The translations under genes were made by a program, and so were the position numbers. Positions 34,601 through 45,348 of a stretch of DNA of 64,000 nucleotides are shown one piece after another. The stretch lies in NCBI GenBank assembly GCA_000328965.1, contig KB205950.1, positions 877,441-941,440 on the forward strand, given 5' to 3'. The stretch's first letter is position 1; the number at the start of each line of letters is the position of its first letter. This DNA comes from Ascocoryne sarcoides NRRL 50072. Taxonomy: Eukaryota > Ascomycota > Leotiomycetes > Helotiales > Gelatinodiscaceae. The notes below the pieces were generated by a model that saw nothing but the letters and a program-made list of their open reading frames with translations, was not told where the DNA came from and made no database searches.

Positions 34601-35757
34601 TCACCAACTAAATACTCCTCTCTGCCTGTCAAAACCACCTCTGAGCTGTCTCTCAGGCTTGACAACCTTCCCTTGAAGCACGGTATACTTCACAATTCCC
34701 TCACAATCCTCCGGCCTTACCCTCGCAATCCATATACATTGGGCAGCACCCTCTTCCACCTCACCCTCCACATGTTTCGCAGGCGGCGGAAATGCGTCAC
34801 CATCAAGCTTGCCTCTTTCTATCTTGTCCAGCTTGAAAGCATCCGCCTTTCTATAAATCATCATATTTGCTGAGTATTTGTGGCCACCCACATGAGAGAT
34901 GAAATATACCCCTACACCACCTGGTCTCCCATCACCTAAATCCCGGAATAAGCCGTAATTTCGGAGATGCCTTTCCAATTCTTTCCGTAAGAGGGGCGCA
35001 CTTTGTCCGCATCGAGCATCCCGAGTCTTTTGTGAACACAGCAGTATCATTGCTTTGTGGGGACATGGCCGAGATGTCAATTGCTCAGCGGTGGGCAGAG
35101 GATCAGGCAAGGAATCGGGTATGGAGATGGGACCTAGAGGCGTAGTGTTTGTAGGACCTTTGCTGATGAATTCTGTGATGAGGGTGTCGACAGACTTGGG
35201 GGTCACATTTTCGATTATAATGAAGGCAGGCAGAAGGACGACGATGGTGGGTTCGTGATAACTTGTGGTGTGGGAAGGTGTTGGTATATTTGAAGCAGAA
35301 AGCATGAGCCTCTAGAGTTCACTGTTAGTAGCTGGATGCATTGGACGAGCTCTGTACATACACCATTACTGGGCTTAACGTTTGCCTTTTTCTCAATGGC
35401 TTCCATCACACTGCCCTTCTCGTCTGCAACATCTCTCACCCAATCCGACTTTCCCGTCGCCACCAGCACATGTGTACTCCAGCCTTTCACATATCCATAA
35501 AGCTCGTCGTCCTCGTTTACTTTGAAGCCCCTCGGCCATTTTACCTCGCACGAGTCGCAATCATGTAAACAATCCTCCCCATCCACTTCAGGGTCTACCT
35601 TGGGGAATATCTCGTCGAGGGGCGTTTTGTCCGAAGCGGCTCCGGAGATTGATTCCTTTGCATTTCTTAAGAGCGATTTGAAGTTTACCGCCATGCTTCT
35701 GCGAGGTCGAACAATTGAAACATGTTGGGATGAGGAGCTGCTATTCTTGTAGGCCAT
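34601..35757 (-). CDS. Sucrase/ferredoxin-like [2Fe-2S] protein (Apd1/Aim32 family)
   Basis: Exons 35757..35362 and 35311..34601 (donor gtatgt, acceptor ctctag) give 368 residues. The thioredoxin-like ferredoxin fold is suggested by DCLHDCDSC near the N-terminal third and, in the C-terminal domain, CSQKTRDARCGQSAPLL followed by HVGGHKYSANMMIY. The family is known to bind a [2Fe-2S] cluster with two Cys and two His. The Cys pair CSQKTRDARC and the two His of HVGGH fit that pattern here. In yeast Apd1 is cytosolic and Aim32 mitochondrial; this N-terminus is basic and Ser-rich, so a mitochondrial location is possible but not shown. It is divergent from the OB-fold gene. Confidence 0.85.
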
Positions 35758-36303
35758 GACGCTCAGCTTGCCTACGGAGTTGGTGGGGCGCGTGAAGTCC
35801 GTGTTTTAGCGTATTTCGGGTGACTAATTGGACATGTGTGTTAGGTCGTGGTTAAGGTTATCAGATCGGCTTAGCGGCTTGGCAATCTTATCTGATCGGT
35901 CGTTTGAAGATTTCCTTGGAAAACTCGGATGGCGACGATGCCTGGTTCAACTCAATTGGATTCTTGTTTTTGTTGTTTGCTTTTCACGCGCACTTATATG
36001 CAGGACCGCATGTCTAGATGACGTAAGACTATCATTTCAATTCGGTCAATTGACTTAAGTCCGAGTTCTGCCTATCCCAGCTTAGTCATGATCTCCGAGT
36101 GGTGTAAGGTTACCGTACTCAGTACTTTGTACACAGAAGCTATCTATCTTACGGGCCTCGATATTCTTGGATTCTACCATTATTATCTTATATTGAGCAC
36201 TACCTTATATTGTGGGTTTCGGAAAAGACCCCCGCAGAGAGCTAGTAAAAAGTCACAAGAAAGAAAGCTAGAAGATCGATTGCGTGTATCGATCTGCACC
36301 TTT
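35758..36303. promoter_or_regulatory. Divergent promoter region
   Basis: Between the start codons of the iron-sulfur protein and the probable start of the OB-fold protein. An upstream in-frame ATG at 36088 extends the latter frame, but the extra sequence looks like 5' leader. No motif stands out. Confidence 0.45.
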
Positions 36304-37506
36304 ATGTCCGAGCAACATACGGAGTCAGATACGGAGTTGAAAATGCCACCCAAGCTCGTCATATTTGCTGGTGCACCCGAAGCAGCTACTCTCAAATGGG
36401 ATGGGCTCGATCTTCTCGACACCTTCATCGAGCCTATTGCTACTTTTGTTAGCAACGGGGATTCCAATCAAGTTTCAACCCCAGCGCTACCTTCACCCGC
36501 AACCGCTCACCCATCATGGAGGTCGCTACCTCTGGAACGACCCTACCTGAAGACTGTCTCTTCACAAAGTCAGGATCCTCACCGCCCATTTGTAGGCTTC
36601 TCTCGCAGCCAAGTATGGGGAGACGGTAGCCAAGGAGCCTCATTCTTCATCGCGTCCGAAATCGAATTTTATATTGAAGAGTTGACACAGAAATCGCCTG
36701 CCGAAAGCTTCGGTTCGGTTTCCAAGGATTCGGAACAGGCCCTTTCTCAATTTTATGAGGAGTCATACGCTCGGCATGAAGATGTTCCCTCGTCACATAT
36801 TGCCCCAGCTTCAGAAGTCAGCCAATCTTTTGGGAGCACCGAGTTCTCATATACAGCTAGCTCGTTCGACTCGTTTCCAAGGCCAACAGGCCATAGAACC
36901 GACGTGCCCATCTCGGGCCATCTGAACAATCTAAAAGAAATTCCCGGTGCTTCGTATCTCTCCTCGATTCATCCTCAGACTATGACCGTTAATCTCATTG
37001 TCGGCATCATCTCACTCCCGCAGCCCAGAGCTATCAAAACCCGCAAAAGAGAGGATGTTGAACTTGTTGAAATTCTTGTTGGGGACCAAACTAGATCCCC
37101 GTTTGGAATCAATTTTTGGCTCTCCTCTTCACAAGCCTCCGAAGATACGAGAACTGCTCTGTCGGGCTTGAGACCTCAAGATGTCGTTCTAGTCCGAAAC
37201 GTAGCGCTAAGCAGTTTTCGAGGCAAAGTCTATGGACAAAGTTTGAGAAAGGAGATGACCAAAATTCATCTTCTGTACAGGAATAGAATTGACAAGAGCG
37301 ATGTTGGAGGTTGCTACAGCGCAGCGGATTTAATACTTAGTGACACTCCAACACCTCCACAATTAGAGAAAGCGAGGCGAGTGAGGGAGTGGGTTTTGCG
37401 ATTTGTAGGCGTAGGAGCTAGACCCACACATCGCGAAAAGAAGAAAAAGGCCTTTGAGATTTCGGAGGTCTTGCCTGATGATACGCAATTACCGGACACA
37501 CAATAA
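36304..37506 (+). CDS. Probable OB-fold protein of unknown function
   Basis: Single exon. The frame is open from 36088, but I prefer the ATG at 36304 (MSEQHTESDTELKMPPKL, 400 residues) because the upstream part is hydrophobic and leader-like. A short conserved-looking start (PPKLVIFAGAPEAA) precedes a disordered Ser/Pro region. From about residue 225 there is a beta-rich domain: TMTVNLIVGIISLPQPRAIK, VELVEILVGDQTRSPFGINFWL and LRPQDVVLVRNVALSSFRGK. Strand pattern and the LRPQDVVLVRNV motif resemble OB folds of RPA- or shieldin-like single-strand DNA-binding proteins. That is structural inference, and no orthologue is named. The C-terminal tail is basic (HREKKKKAF). Confidence 0.65.
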   Translation: MSEQHTESDTELKMPPKLVIFAGAPEAATLKWDGLDLLDTFIEPIATFVSNGDSNQVSTPALPSPATAHPSWRSLPLERPYLKTVSSQSQDPHRPFVGFSRSQVWGDGSQGASFFIASEIEFYIEELTQKSPAESFGSVSKDSEQALSQFYEESYARHEDVPSSHIAPASEVSQSFGSTEFSYTASSFDSFPRPTGHRTDVPISGHLNNLKEIPGASYLSSIHPQTMTVNLIVGIISLPQPRAIKTRKREDVELVEILVGDQTRSPFGINFWLSSSQASEDTRTALSGLRPQDVVLVRNVALSSFRGKVYGQSLRKEMTKIHLLYRNRIDKSDVGGCYSAADLILSDTPTPPQLEKARRVREWVLRFVGVGARPTHREKKKKAFEISEVLPDDTQLPDTQ

Positions 37507-38759
37507 AGGGATACTGCCATTACTGGCTCCCTAGATGGGACGGCCCGAGTGTGGCGGATCGCTGTAGCGGGTACCTGGGTAACTAATGCGGCCGAAAACT
37601 TTATTTCCTAGTGAAGTTGGCCATACCCATAGGTACGTATCGACAACCTGTCGCATCATCCCACGGATGGGGTAATCACCCGCTCTCTCTATCTTTATCG
37701 CATAAGCATCAAGAGCCAACAATTCAGGTTCTAAAAACTTATTGGAGGAAATAAATTCCCGCTTCCTCGACCTAGACTCCCCGGATTCAATTTTATATTT
37801 GGTCAAACCGCCAATGTGTGGTTAATAGAAATCGACATCCATATGAAAGGTCCAATATTTGATGGTTGCGTCACAGCTTCTGGTTGGTTAAGTGCAGCTA
37901 ACCCTCGGCACGCGATGGGCAAATATATCATCGCCTGTGCGTACCAACAAACAATATTCATACAGGAGATAATTTTCTACGAAGGCGCTGTGTATCGCTT
38001 GACAGAGCGGTGTTTCAGGACAGTTATTTGGAGTAGTAGCATTGAAACAACCAGTTCGAGTATCTGGGATGTTGGGGGCTGAATTATGAAGAATGCGACT
38101 TTGCAGAGCTTGGAGTTCGGGGATCGAGGAGTACCCAGAAGGAGAGACCGAGGCCAAATTTCAGGGAACAGTTGAAGAAACCGAGACTGAGAGTGTGCTT
38201 GGAAGCGAGTGAAATGATGCGTGGCTGGTTGATCTGGGCTATCTGCAAGGAGAGCCATATATGGCACTCAATAGTGCTTAATTACTCGCCCACAAACAAC
38301 GGCGGAAGAATGTGAATCCGCACCTTCCAACTTTTGCGTTCTTCTCTCATTAAGGAGGTTGAGTTTATCGATTCCTGTAAAATTTTGGGTAGACACACTT
38401 TCATCATGTACTGTTGCCTGGTCTACGACGGGAATGGCTTGGCGCTCCCTCAACAGCTTAAAGTCCTTCGCAGGAAACACCCTTAGACACTCCAAATAAC
38501 TTTATAATGCTATAATAAACTTAGGGCAAAGAAAACTTAAACCCGTGATCCTTTTGACTGCGAGATGTTGAATTAAAACTAGATTATTCTCAGTACCTTC
38601 GGGAGTTTGAGTTGTTAAACAATGAAGTTCATTGATTGAAGCTTTAAGCGAGGGGTCTTAGAAATACCCAGAGTCATCTCTTCTTCTTCTATTATTAAGT
38701 TAAAATTTATTTTATATTGGCTAGTATCCAAACTTTAAATTCAAGGGTCTTCAATCATT
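37507..38759. other. Intergenic stretch, 1.25 kb
   Basis: Minus-strand ORFs of 75-96 codons (37888..38157, 37977..38267, 38268..38495) overlap in different frames. I could not join them into a spliced gene, and none shows a known domain. Confidence 0.45.
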
Positions 38760-40182
38760 CTAGTCCACAACTGCCAATTTTTCTCTTCCAACACAAACTC
38801 CAGCAGCTATATAAAGACCACTCCCTAACATCATGGAGGTTGCTGCCCAGATCTGTGCTGCGAGATAGCTACCATTCATACGTTCAATCAAGAAACCACC
38901 AAGCGGAGGACCTGAGAGGACTGCAAATGAGATTACCGTCAAAACCATTCCCATGCGCACGCCAGTCTTTGTGACATCTGCAGTAAGACTTGAAAGACTC
39001 GCCGGAAAGAGACTCTGTAGTCCTGCCGCGAAGAGTCCGTACATGACTGCGAATCCATACGCTGAACCCCGATCGTCGACAGAGATCCAAACATAGAGAA
39101 TCACTGCTGATATCACGATTGATGGATTCATTGTGTTCAGGGCCCCAAAATAGGATTGTGCTAGGTAGGCTCCTAGGACTCGGCTTGCTATACTAACGGC
39201 GTTCATCGTCAATAGGAGATTAAATGAGTCCGAAGTGCCTAGGTGTAGCTGGTCACGCGCAAATGGACCGATCTATGTCAAAGTATGAGTAAAGTTCAAA
39301 GAACGAAATTGCATGCTCTCGGGGAGGAATACTTACATAATAGAACGGGAAGTAAAGCCCCCAGTAGGAGAAGAACGAGCCAGCCGCAAAGAAAGCATAT
39401 GGAAGCTCCTTGAAAGAAGCCCACTCGACTAGGGGACCGCTCTTCCGTGCTGGTAACCGAGGCCTTATGAACATTATAATAATAAAGGTTAATCCAAGCA
39501 TCACAAATCCAAGTATACGAACGGTCCATCCAAAGCCCACTTTTGGAAGTAACTGTTCTACCATGAGTGGAAAGATAATACCGCCCATAGCGCCACCTGT
39601 CGTTGTGATTGCAAGCGCTATTATTCGCCGTGTAGAGAAGTAGGTAGTGACGACAGCGAGAGCGGGGCAAAATGTAAGTCCGCTGCCAACGCCGGTGCAG
39701 ATAGCCTGTGTTAAGAACACTTGCCAATACTTCTTAGAGATAGACGTCAGGAACACTCCCAAGATCTGGAGTACGCAGCCCGTCCCAAACGTCTGCCAGA
39801 AGTAGCCGGCGTCGACAGCACGGCCAGAGAAAACTCCGAGGACGAAGACGATAAAGACTTGCACGGATCCAATCCACGAGATTGAGGACTGAGATACCCC
39901 AAGTTCGGATTGATAGTAGGTCTGGAAAGCACCATAGCTGTTGAGTAATCCCCAGGAGTTGAAGAGGGCAAGATGGCCCATTACGGCCTGTGTCCAGGCC
40001 ACCGCACCGCCATCAGGAGGAGCTATTAGTTGGTGTGAAGACAGACGTGTTGACGTCCGAGTGAGCACTCGTCCAGCGAGGGAGGAAGATGACTGAAGCT
40101 CTGTGGTGGGTTTAAGGTTTGGGGCGGTCTTTTCGGTAATATCATCCTTGTAAGGGAAGAGGTGGCGAAACATGGATTTCAT
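38760..40182 (-). CDS. MFS transporter, monocarboxylate (MCT) type
   Basis: Exons 40182..39337 and 39272..38760 join in phase (tat|gtaagt..catag|atc) to 452 residues. The cytosolic N-terminus is followed by the MCT hallmark APPDGGAVAWTQAVMGHLALFNSWG, a first helix containing the DGG motif, and then about twelve hydrophobic helices. Typical blocks are LNSYGAFQTYYQ, ISWIGSVQVFIVF, GVGSGLTFCPALAVVTTYF and PLGGFLIERMNGSY. Such proteins carry monocarboxylates or other small organic acids by proton symport or facilitated diffusion in the plasma membrane. The substrate is not predictable. Its promoter borders the 4-kb gene-free region with palindromes. Confidence 0.92.
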
Positions 40183-40845
40183 CGTGGTGGTTCTAAATGC
40201 CGCTCTGGCTCTCTAGTGAGGTAAATGTTATAGGAATGATGTGAGATGTAATTTACAATGATGATTCTTCTTCACCGAAAGATTTTGTCTTTGCAAGTTG
40301 GAAAAAATTTTCAACTAATGCATCGGATGGCCAGGGCCGTGTGAAACTTGTAAATATGGAGCTCTTCCTAAGGGAAATAGGGAAGGCAAATGTCAAATGT
40401 ACTCCCCTCAGCTAATCCCCCCCGACCTGATATATTTTGTGAAAAGTGGACAAATGGTATACCGTTTTTGCCAACTATACACGAAATTATTTTTACAGAA
40501 AAGTATATACTGTAGCCAAGAGAATGAATAAAATAAAATAGAAATCCGCAGATTTACAAACTCGGGAAAATGACTAGACTCTAATCGGCCAGCCAACAGG
40601 TGAGCTCAACAGCAGACGGAAAAACTAGAACCACGTGATTCGCCTAGAAGTGGGGGATTTGACATTGGACTTATGTCATCCTGGGCACTGTCAATGTAGT
40701 GTCAAAACATACCAATTCCCCCTCTATACATGTTCTATTACAGTGATGCTGACCGTCATCAATCAATTCATCTTCTCCATCTCAGTGTTCATAACTCCAT
40801 TTTGAGCTTCGAGTTCTCGCTTAAACACAAAAAAAGAAAATCTAG

Positions 40846-40861
40846 CGGTGGAGCCCCACCG
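40846..40861. promoter_or_regulatory. Inverted repeat CGGTGG-N4-CCACCG
   Basis: Perfect 6-bp arms around agcc, about 660 bp upstream of the MFS transporter start. CGG/CCG half-sites like this are typical of Zn2Cys6 regulators, but no specific factor can be named. Confidence 0.35.
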
Positions 40862-41192
40862 GAGAAATCAACCTACACAAGGATCACCTGGTAATCACTT
40901 TACAACCAAAACGTCTAGGCAAAGTGCTTCATTCGTTCAACCAGCGCTTCTCGGCCAATTTGTTTCGTAAGTAGGTGAGGGAGTGTAATACGATGGTCGC
41001 TAAATACATCAACCACCAAACTGAATCCAAGTCTTTTGTTTTGGTAACTGCAACTTTATAAATAACTTGTGAAAAGAGTTGGGAAATACGTTATTCTAAA
41101 TAAGCTCTTTCATTCAGTCCCATTGAATTCTCCTACTTTGATTCGGGGTTGAGACTTGCAAAAGTAGGCGTATTGCCGGCGATAGGCGTGTT

Positions 41193-41234
41193 GCGCCCCT
41201 TACCTAATTAGGAAGGTATTAGGTAAGATGCGCT
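41193..41234. repeat. Imperfect hairpin, 10-bp core stem
   Basis: cttacctaat (41199-41208) and attaggtaag (41218-41227) form a perfect 10-bp inverted repeat with a 9-nt loop. Outer gcgc arms extend it after a 2-nt mismatch. No coding context; it may be a relic of a foldback element. Confidence 0.5.
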
Positions 41235-42131
41235 ACTCTATCGATTATAGTTAATCCCCTTCCATTTTTTTAAGTATGATTCTTATCAACTAGGGTGTCT
41301 CTGTGATCATTTAAAATGACAGTAGATCTTTACATGCTTGAGCCTCAGCCTTGTTAACATGTCTTTGTTCGGCTATGTTTCTCGATAGTTCCCGACAGCC
41401 GGTCCGAAGCCTTACCCCTCAGAAGATCCTAACACAATCAACGCTAAAATCCACATGGTTCGATACTATTAATAGTCATTCATCTATTTTAATCTAACTA
41501 TTCATCGCACAGCATTCTTGGATCTGGGCCACATGATTTACGGGTAGATGAAGGTATTGGAACACACCTTAATAATGGGGAATTCTCGAGGAATATCCTC
41601 GCGAGTCGACAAATCATTGACTAAGAGATCTGGTTGGAAAATTTTCTAGGTACTCTGGGCGAGTGTAATACCTGGCGTGCCCACGGAGACTTTGCAAGAA
41701 TGTGTCTAACTTGAGCTTGTTGTTTCTGGCTTTTACCCGAGGTATGTGCTTTTCAGTTGTAGAATGCAGCGACTGGAGCAGCCAACTTGCTTAGAAACCT
41801 AGTTAGAGCGAAACCAGACCACTCATTAACAGTTTTTAATGTAGAGCTAGGTATCAGAAAACGCTACCTTTTCCTGTTCTGCCTATTAGTTAATTCGGGA
41901 TATGTGTGAGATTCCACTCGTCGTTGACACGCTCTGGCAGTTCTTCTGTCTAGGTACTTCTATTCCCGAAGCTGCTCCGTGTGAGTCGGCGAGTGAGGTT
42001 GAGCTCCGAATAATCGTACCGTTATCCTCAATTGGATTTAGCTCATGTCTCAGTCGAGCCGCCGGGAGACTTGTTAGAAGAAGGGTTTGGCAATGCTCGC
42101 CTCGGATTGGAAAACACATTGTGAAATGGTG

Positions 42132-42157
42132 TTCATGGTAACATGGGTTACCATGAA
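42132..42157. repeat. Perfect 11-bp inverted repeat, 4-nt loop
   Basis: ttcatggtaac (42132-42142) and gttaccatgaa (42147-42157) around atgg. It lies 48 bp left of the MITE and is not part of its terminal repeat. Confidence 0.7.
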
Positions 42158-42205
42158 ATTTGGGGGCTTGGTATCAAACCTCCGAGCTATCTTGAACTGT
42201 CTGTG

Positions 42206-42458
42206 CGGAGAACGTGGTCAAAAGCCTGGATCTACAGGGTATATACGCTGCCTGTAACTGTCTGATTTAGGCCCGTGTGCCTATCTTGGTTAACTCGCTT
42301 AAGGTATTCCTCCTGCTTATTGCTTAAGGGCCTATCCTTCAGTAGATTAAGGCGTATTTACGGCGAGTTCTATGGATGATTGCTCCTCAGGGCATAGCTT
42401 GAGATTGTACAGTTACAGCGTATACCTTATAGGACTGGGCTTTTGACCGCGTTCTCCG
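42206..42458. mobile_element. MITE, 253 bp, with ~50-bp terminal inverted repeats
   Basis: The left end (42206-42261) and the reverse complement of the right end (42409-42458) align along their whole length: both begin cggagaacg, continue with one substitution to ggtcaaaagcc, and close with gtaactgt, with small gaps in between. The interior is about 150 bp, non-coding and AT-leaning. A TA follows the right end (42459-42460) and a TG precedes the left end (42204-42205), which would fit a TA target site of Tc1/mariner or Fot1/pogo elements with one base decayed. No transposase is encoded, so the element is non-autonomous. It is a single copy in this window. Confidence 0.75.
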
Positions 42459-43694
42459 TACTTCGTATCACTCACTATCTGAGAGAACGTTCGATCCACA
42501 ACCGTAGAGGCCTACTTTCCGGTTTCCGGTCTCAGAAGCAGCAGATACCATGAGGGGGTCCCCACTTCCCTACCAATTGACCAACCATAAAAGATACCAG
42601 AGACTTGCACTCTCGCTCTAAACCAAATGGTGGCTTGCCAATTGAGGCGCATGGTGTTGTAATTCTGTGGATCATGTAACAGCTCGGCGAGAGAACCATA
42701 CGGAGGTAGTTGCCTAATGGGGCATTCTTTTCGCAAGGCTTTTTCAGCCGCAAGATTTTGAGGCTAGAGTGGCGATCATGATCCACAGAGAAAGAAAAGA
42801 AAATGCAGTGGTAAAGTGTAGGGTGGCGAAGTCAGATTCAAAAATGGCAATGTCAATGAGCAGTCGTTATATCAACGAAGGATTGATATGTTTCTAGAGT
42901 TGTGGGTGAAAGTTACGAAGAAGAATTATTAGTGCCATTATTATCACCAATATTTCCTGTTCGGGTCCGTGCACCGATCTCATCACGAAGGTATATAATA
43001 CCCAATAAGTCTCTTTTCAAATATGGGTGTAGGGGCGATAGTAGCGTGGAATCTCCATTTGATCGAACTATCTCTTATACAAGGCTTCAAAAGCTGACGA
43101 GATCATTTTTTCAACTCACAAGTTCGTCCCAGAGATCTGTTTGTTAGTGTTGGTGTGCATTTATTTTGCTGGGGGTTTTTTTGACGCAACTCGGCCCAAC
43201 CCGCCACTAAATCTAGATGCGTCTTCCACTAGAGCTGGGCCTGCGGTAATCGTTCTAAGTGAATGCTTGGAAAGGGGTGGGGGTGGGGTCGAAGGATCAG
43301 ACTCTTGGGCGCTTCTGGTCCAAGTTTCAACAGCAGATTCAAGCATAGGCAAGCGAAGGCTAAAAAGCTTTGTTGGCTGCTAAGGAAAGAAGATACTAAT
43401 GAGTTTAGTCCTTGACACAAGTAGGCCAAGAACGAATGAATGAAGCCGTGTGAGCTAACCTCGAAACTTTGCTTTACTATGTGTTAAGATTCTTTTAGCA
43501 CCAAGCCAATAAAGGCTTGCCCTTTATTTTCCTTAGTCACACTGTCCAACCCTTAGCCATTTTCCCGCTTAACCAGTAAGCATAAACGTCAACCCCTGAA
43601 TCAAGGTCAACCCTCAATTGACATAAAGGTTATTCAACACCCAGAAAACAAGGCTGATTCTCAACATTGGGAAAGGAAAGAGGAACCATAGGCT

Positions 43695-43708
43695 TCCGGC
43701 TAGCCGGA
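43695..43708. promoter_or_regulatory. 14-bp perfect palindrome CGG-N4-CCG
   Basis: tccggctagccgga, about 630 bp upstream of the RTA1-like gene. The CGG/CCG arrangement fits a Zn2Cys6 factor site; no factor is named. Confidence 0.35.
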
Positions 43709-44337
43709 GTGGGGGAGTCGTCACCGGTAGTGGCTTAGACCTGCTAATTTAACGTCTCTCGGCCCCTAGTTGTCCCCGATTCGAGTGCGGCTCGTTGAAG
43801 TATCCGAACTTATAAAGTCCTCAACCCCTTGATTTGACAACTCCAAACATCTCATGCACAATTCGTCATAATCGAGCCGGCTACCTAAAGCGCTTAGCAG
43901 GGGCTATGTAGCTAATCTTGAAGCTCGTGTAGAAAGGTGCAGTTGTCGACGAATGTCGCTAACCTGCTTCGGGGATGTAATCCTGATATGAACCAATCAG
44001 AGTCCGCTCAGTACGAGGAAAAGGATGGTGAGGATTAGAGGCCCCTGATCAAAGCTCAAGATCTAGGTAAGGTTGATATGAACGATATTTTCGGGAAGAA
44101 AGAGTAAGCGAACGCCGGACATTTATGATGCGGGCTATCTGCTGCTGCCAGTGAAAATAATTCAATCATCTCTCTTCTGTCTCTTCTATCTCTTCGTCGT
44201 TAATTTCGAACCTTGACGATTTTTATTGCCAGTTAGTTGTTTTTGTAAAAACCACACTCGTTTGGTGCTTTCAATTCAAACCCGCTGGACCTCACGAACA
44301 TAACCATCGACTTTCCGTCTTTCCGTTTCTGCCCAAC

Positions 44338-45348
44338 ATGACGTCTTCTGATTCGAAAAACTCTGGACTGTATAAATACACCCCGTCATTTGCGGCAGCC
44401 GTTATATTTGTCTCTTTATTCGGAATTAGTACTCTCTATCACACCTTCCAGCTGTTCAAGAACAGGACCTGGTTCTTCCTTGCCTTCTTGGCTGGAGCGA
44501 TTTGTAGGTTCCTAGAAACCTGTTGGGTTGAAGCGAGGTTGACATTCTAGATAGTCGAAGTCGCAGGATATGTCGGGCGCGCAATGGGCAGCAAAGAAGC
44601 TCCAGACTACGTCATGGGACCATATATCCTACAAACTCTCACCATCCTTCTCGCGCCTATCCTTTTTTCGGCTTCGATATATATGGTACTTAAACGGGTC
44701 ATAATCATGACGGGCGCAGAGAAATATTCTCTGATCCGTGCAACATGGTTGACAAGAGTGTTTGTCGGAGGGGATATACTTTCCTTCCTCATACAAGCTG
44801 CAGGTATGATACGGCGACACCGTCATGGAATAACCTAGCGGATTGCATATTAACAATTCTTAGGCGCCTCAATGTTGGTCAATGCCGACACAGTATCAGA
44901 TTTTAAAAACGACCAAAATATCATCACGGGAGGTCTGGTTGTTCAACTTCTCTTTTTCGGATTCTTCATCGTCACTACCGCTGTATTCCACCTCCGCATC
45001 GTCAGAAATCCAACGACGAGATCCTTAACCCTCGATGTCCCATGGCAGAGATATCTCTTCGTCATGTATGGCGCCGGCGCTCTCATCTTAGTTCGATCGC
45101 TCTTCCGTGTAGTAGAGTTTGTCAGCGGACAGAATGGCCCCTTCTTGAATACGGAAGTCTATGCATATATTTTCGACGCGGTCTTGATGTTCATAATGAT
45201 GGTGCTATATAACGTGTTCCATCCCAGCAGCATTCTCACCAAACGTAGTATGAAGGCTGATGACTTCCCCGAGCCGTCGAGGTATTTTCAACCTTTGGCA
45301 AGCTCGACGGAATCAGTGCAGTTGCGTGAGACTCGCCAGATGGTTTGA
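44338..45348 (+). CDS. RTA1-family (lipid-translocating exporter-like) membrane protein
   Basis: Exons 44338..44503, 44555..44803 and 44864..45348 join in phase to 299 residues. Seven hydrophobic helices are expected. Family blocks: YKYTPSFAAAVIFVSLFG at the start, FEVAGYVGRAMGS after the first junction, YILQTLTILLAPILFSASIY, then RVFVGGDILSFLIQAAGASM across the second junction, RSLFRVVEFVSGQNG and YIFDAVLMFIMMVLYNVFHP. Yeast and fungal relatives (Rta1, Rsb1, Rtm1) respond to toxic sterol-active or amphipathic compounds and are linked to sphingoid base export at the plasma membrane. The C-terminal tail is short and polar. The substrate is unknown. Confidence 0.93.

Larger units (their letters stand above)
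40183..44337. other. Gene-free stretch of 4.2 kb with MITE and palindromes
   Basis: It lies between divergent transporter and RTA1-like genes. It contains a MITE (42206-42458) and inverted repeats at 40846-40861, 41193-41234, 42132-42157 and 43695-43708, each listed separately. A G-rich run (ggggtgggggtgggg, about 43274) could form a quadruplex. ORFs of up to 84 codons have no recognisable domains. Confidence 0.6.

Noticed and set aside
37888..38495. Multi-exon minus-strand gene from three overlapping ORFs
   Set aside because: No consensus splice pair joins them in phase and no domain is recognisable.
42512..42786. Two minus-strand ORFs right of the MITE
   Set aside because: Overlapping frames of 74-84 codons with no domain; they do not look like a transposase remnant.
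43262..43290. G-rich run as a regulatory quadruplex
   Set aside because: Four G runs exist but on a single short stretch with no gene context; too little to claim function.
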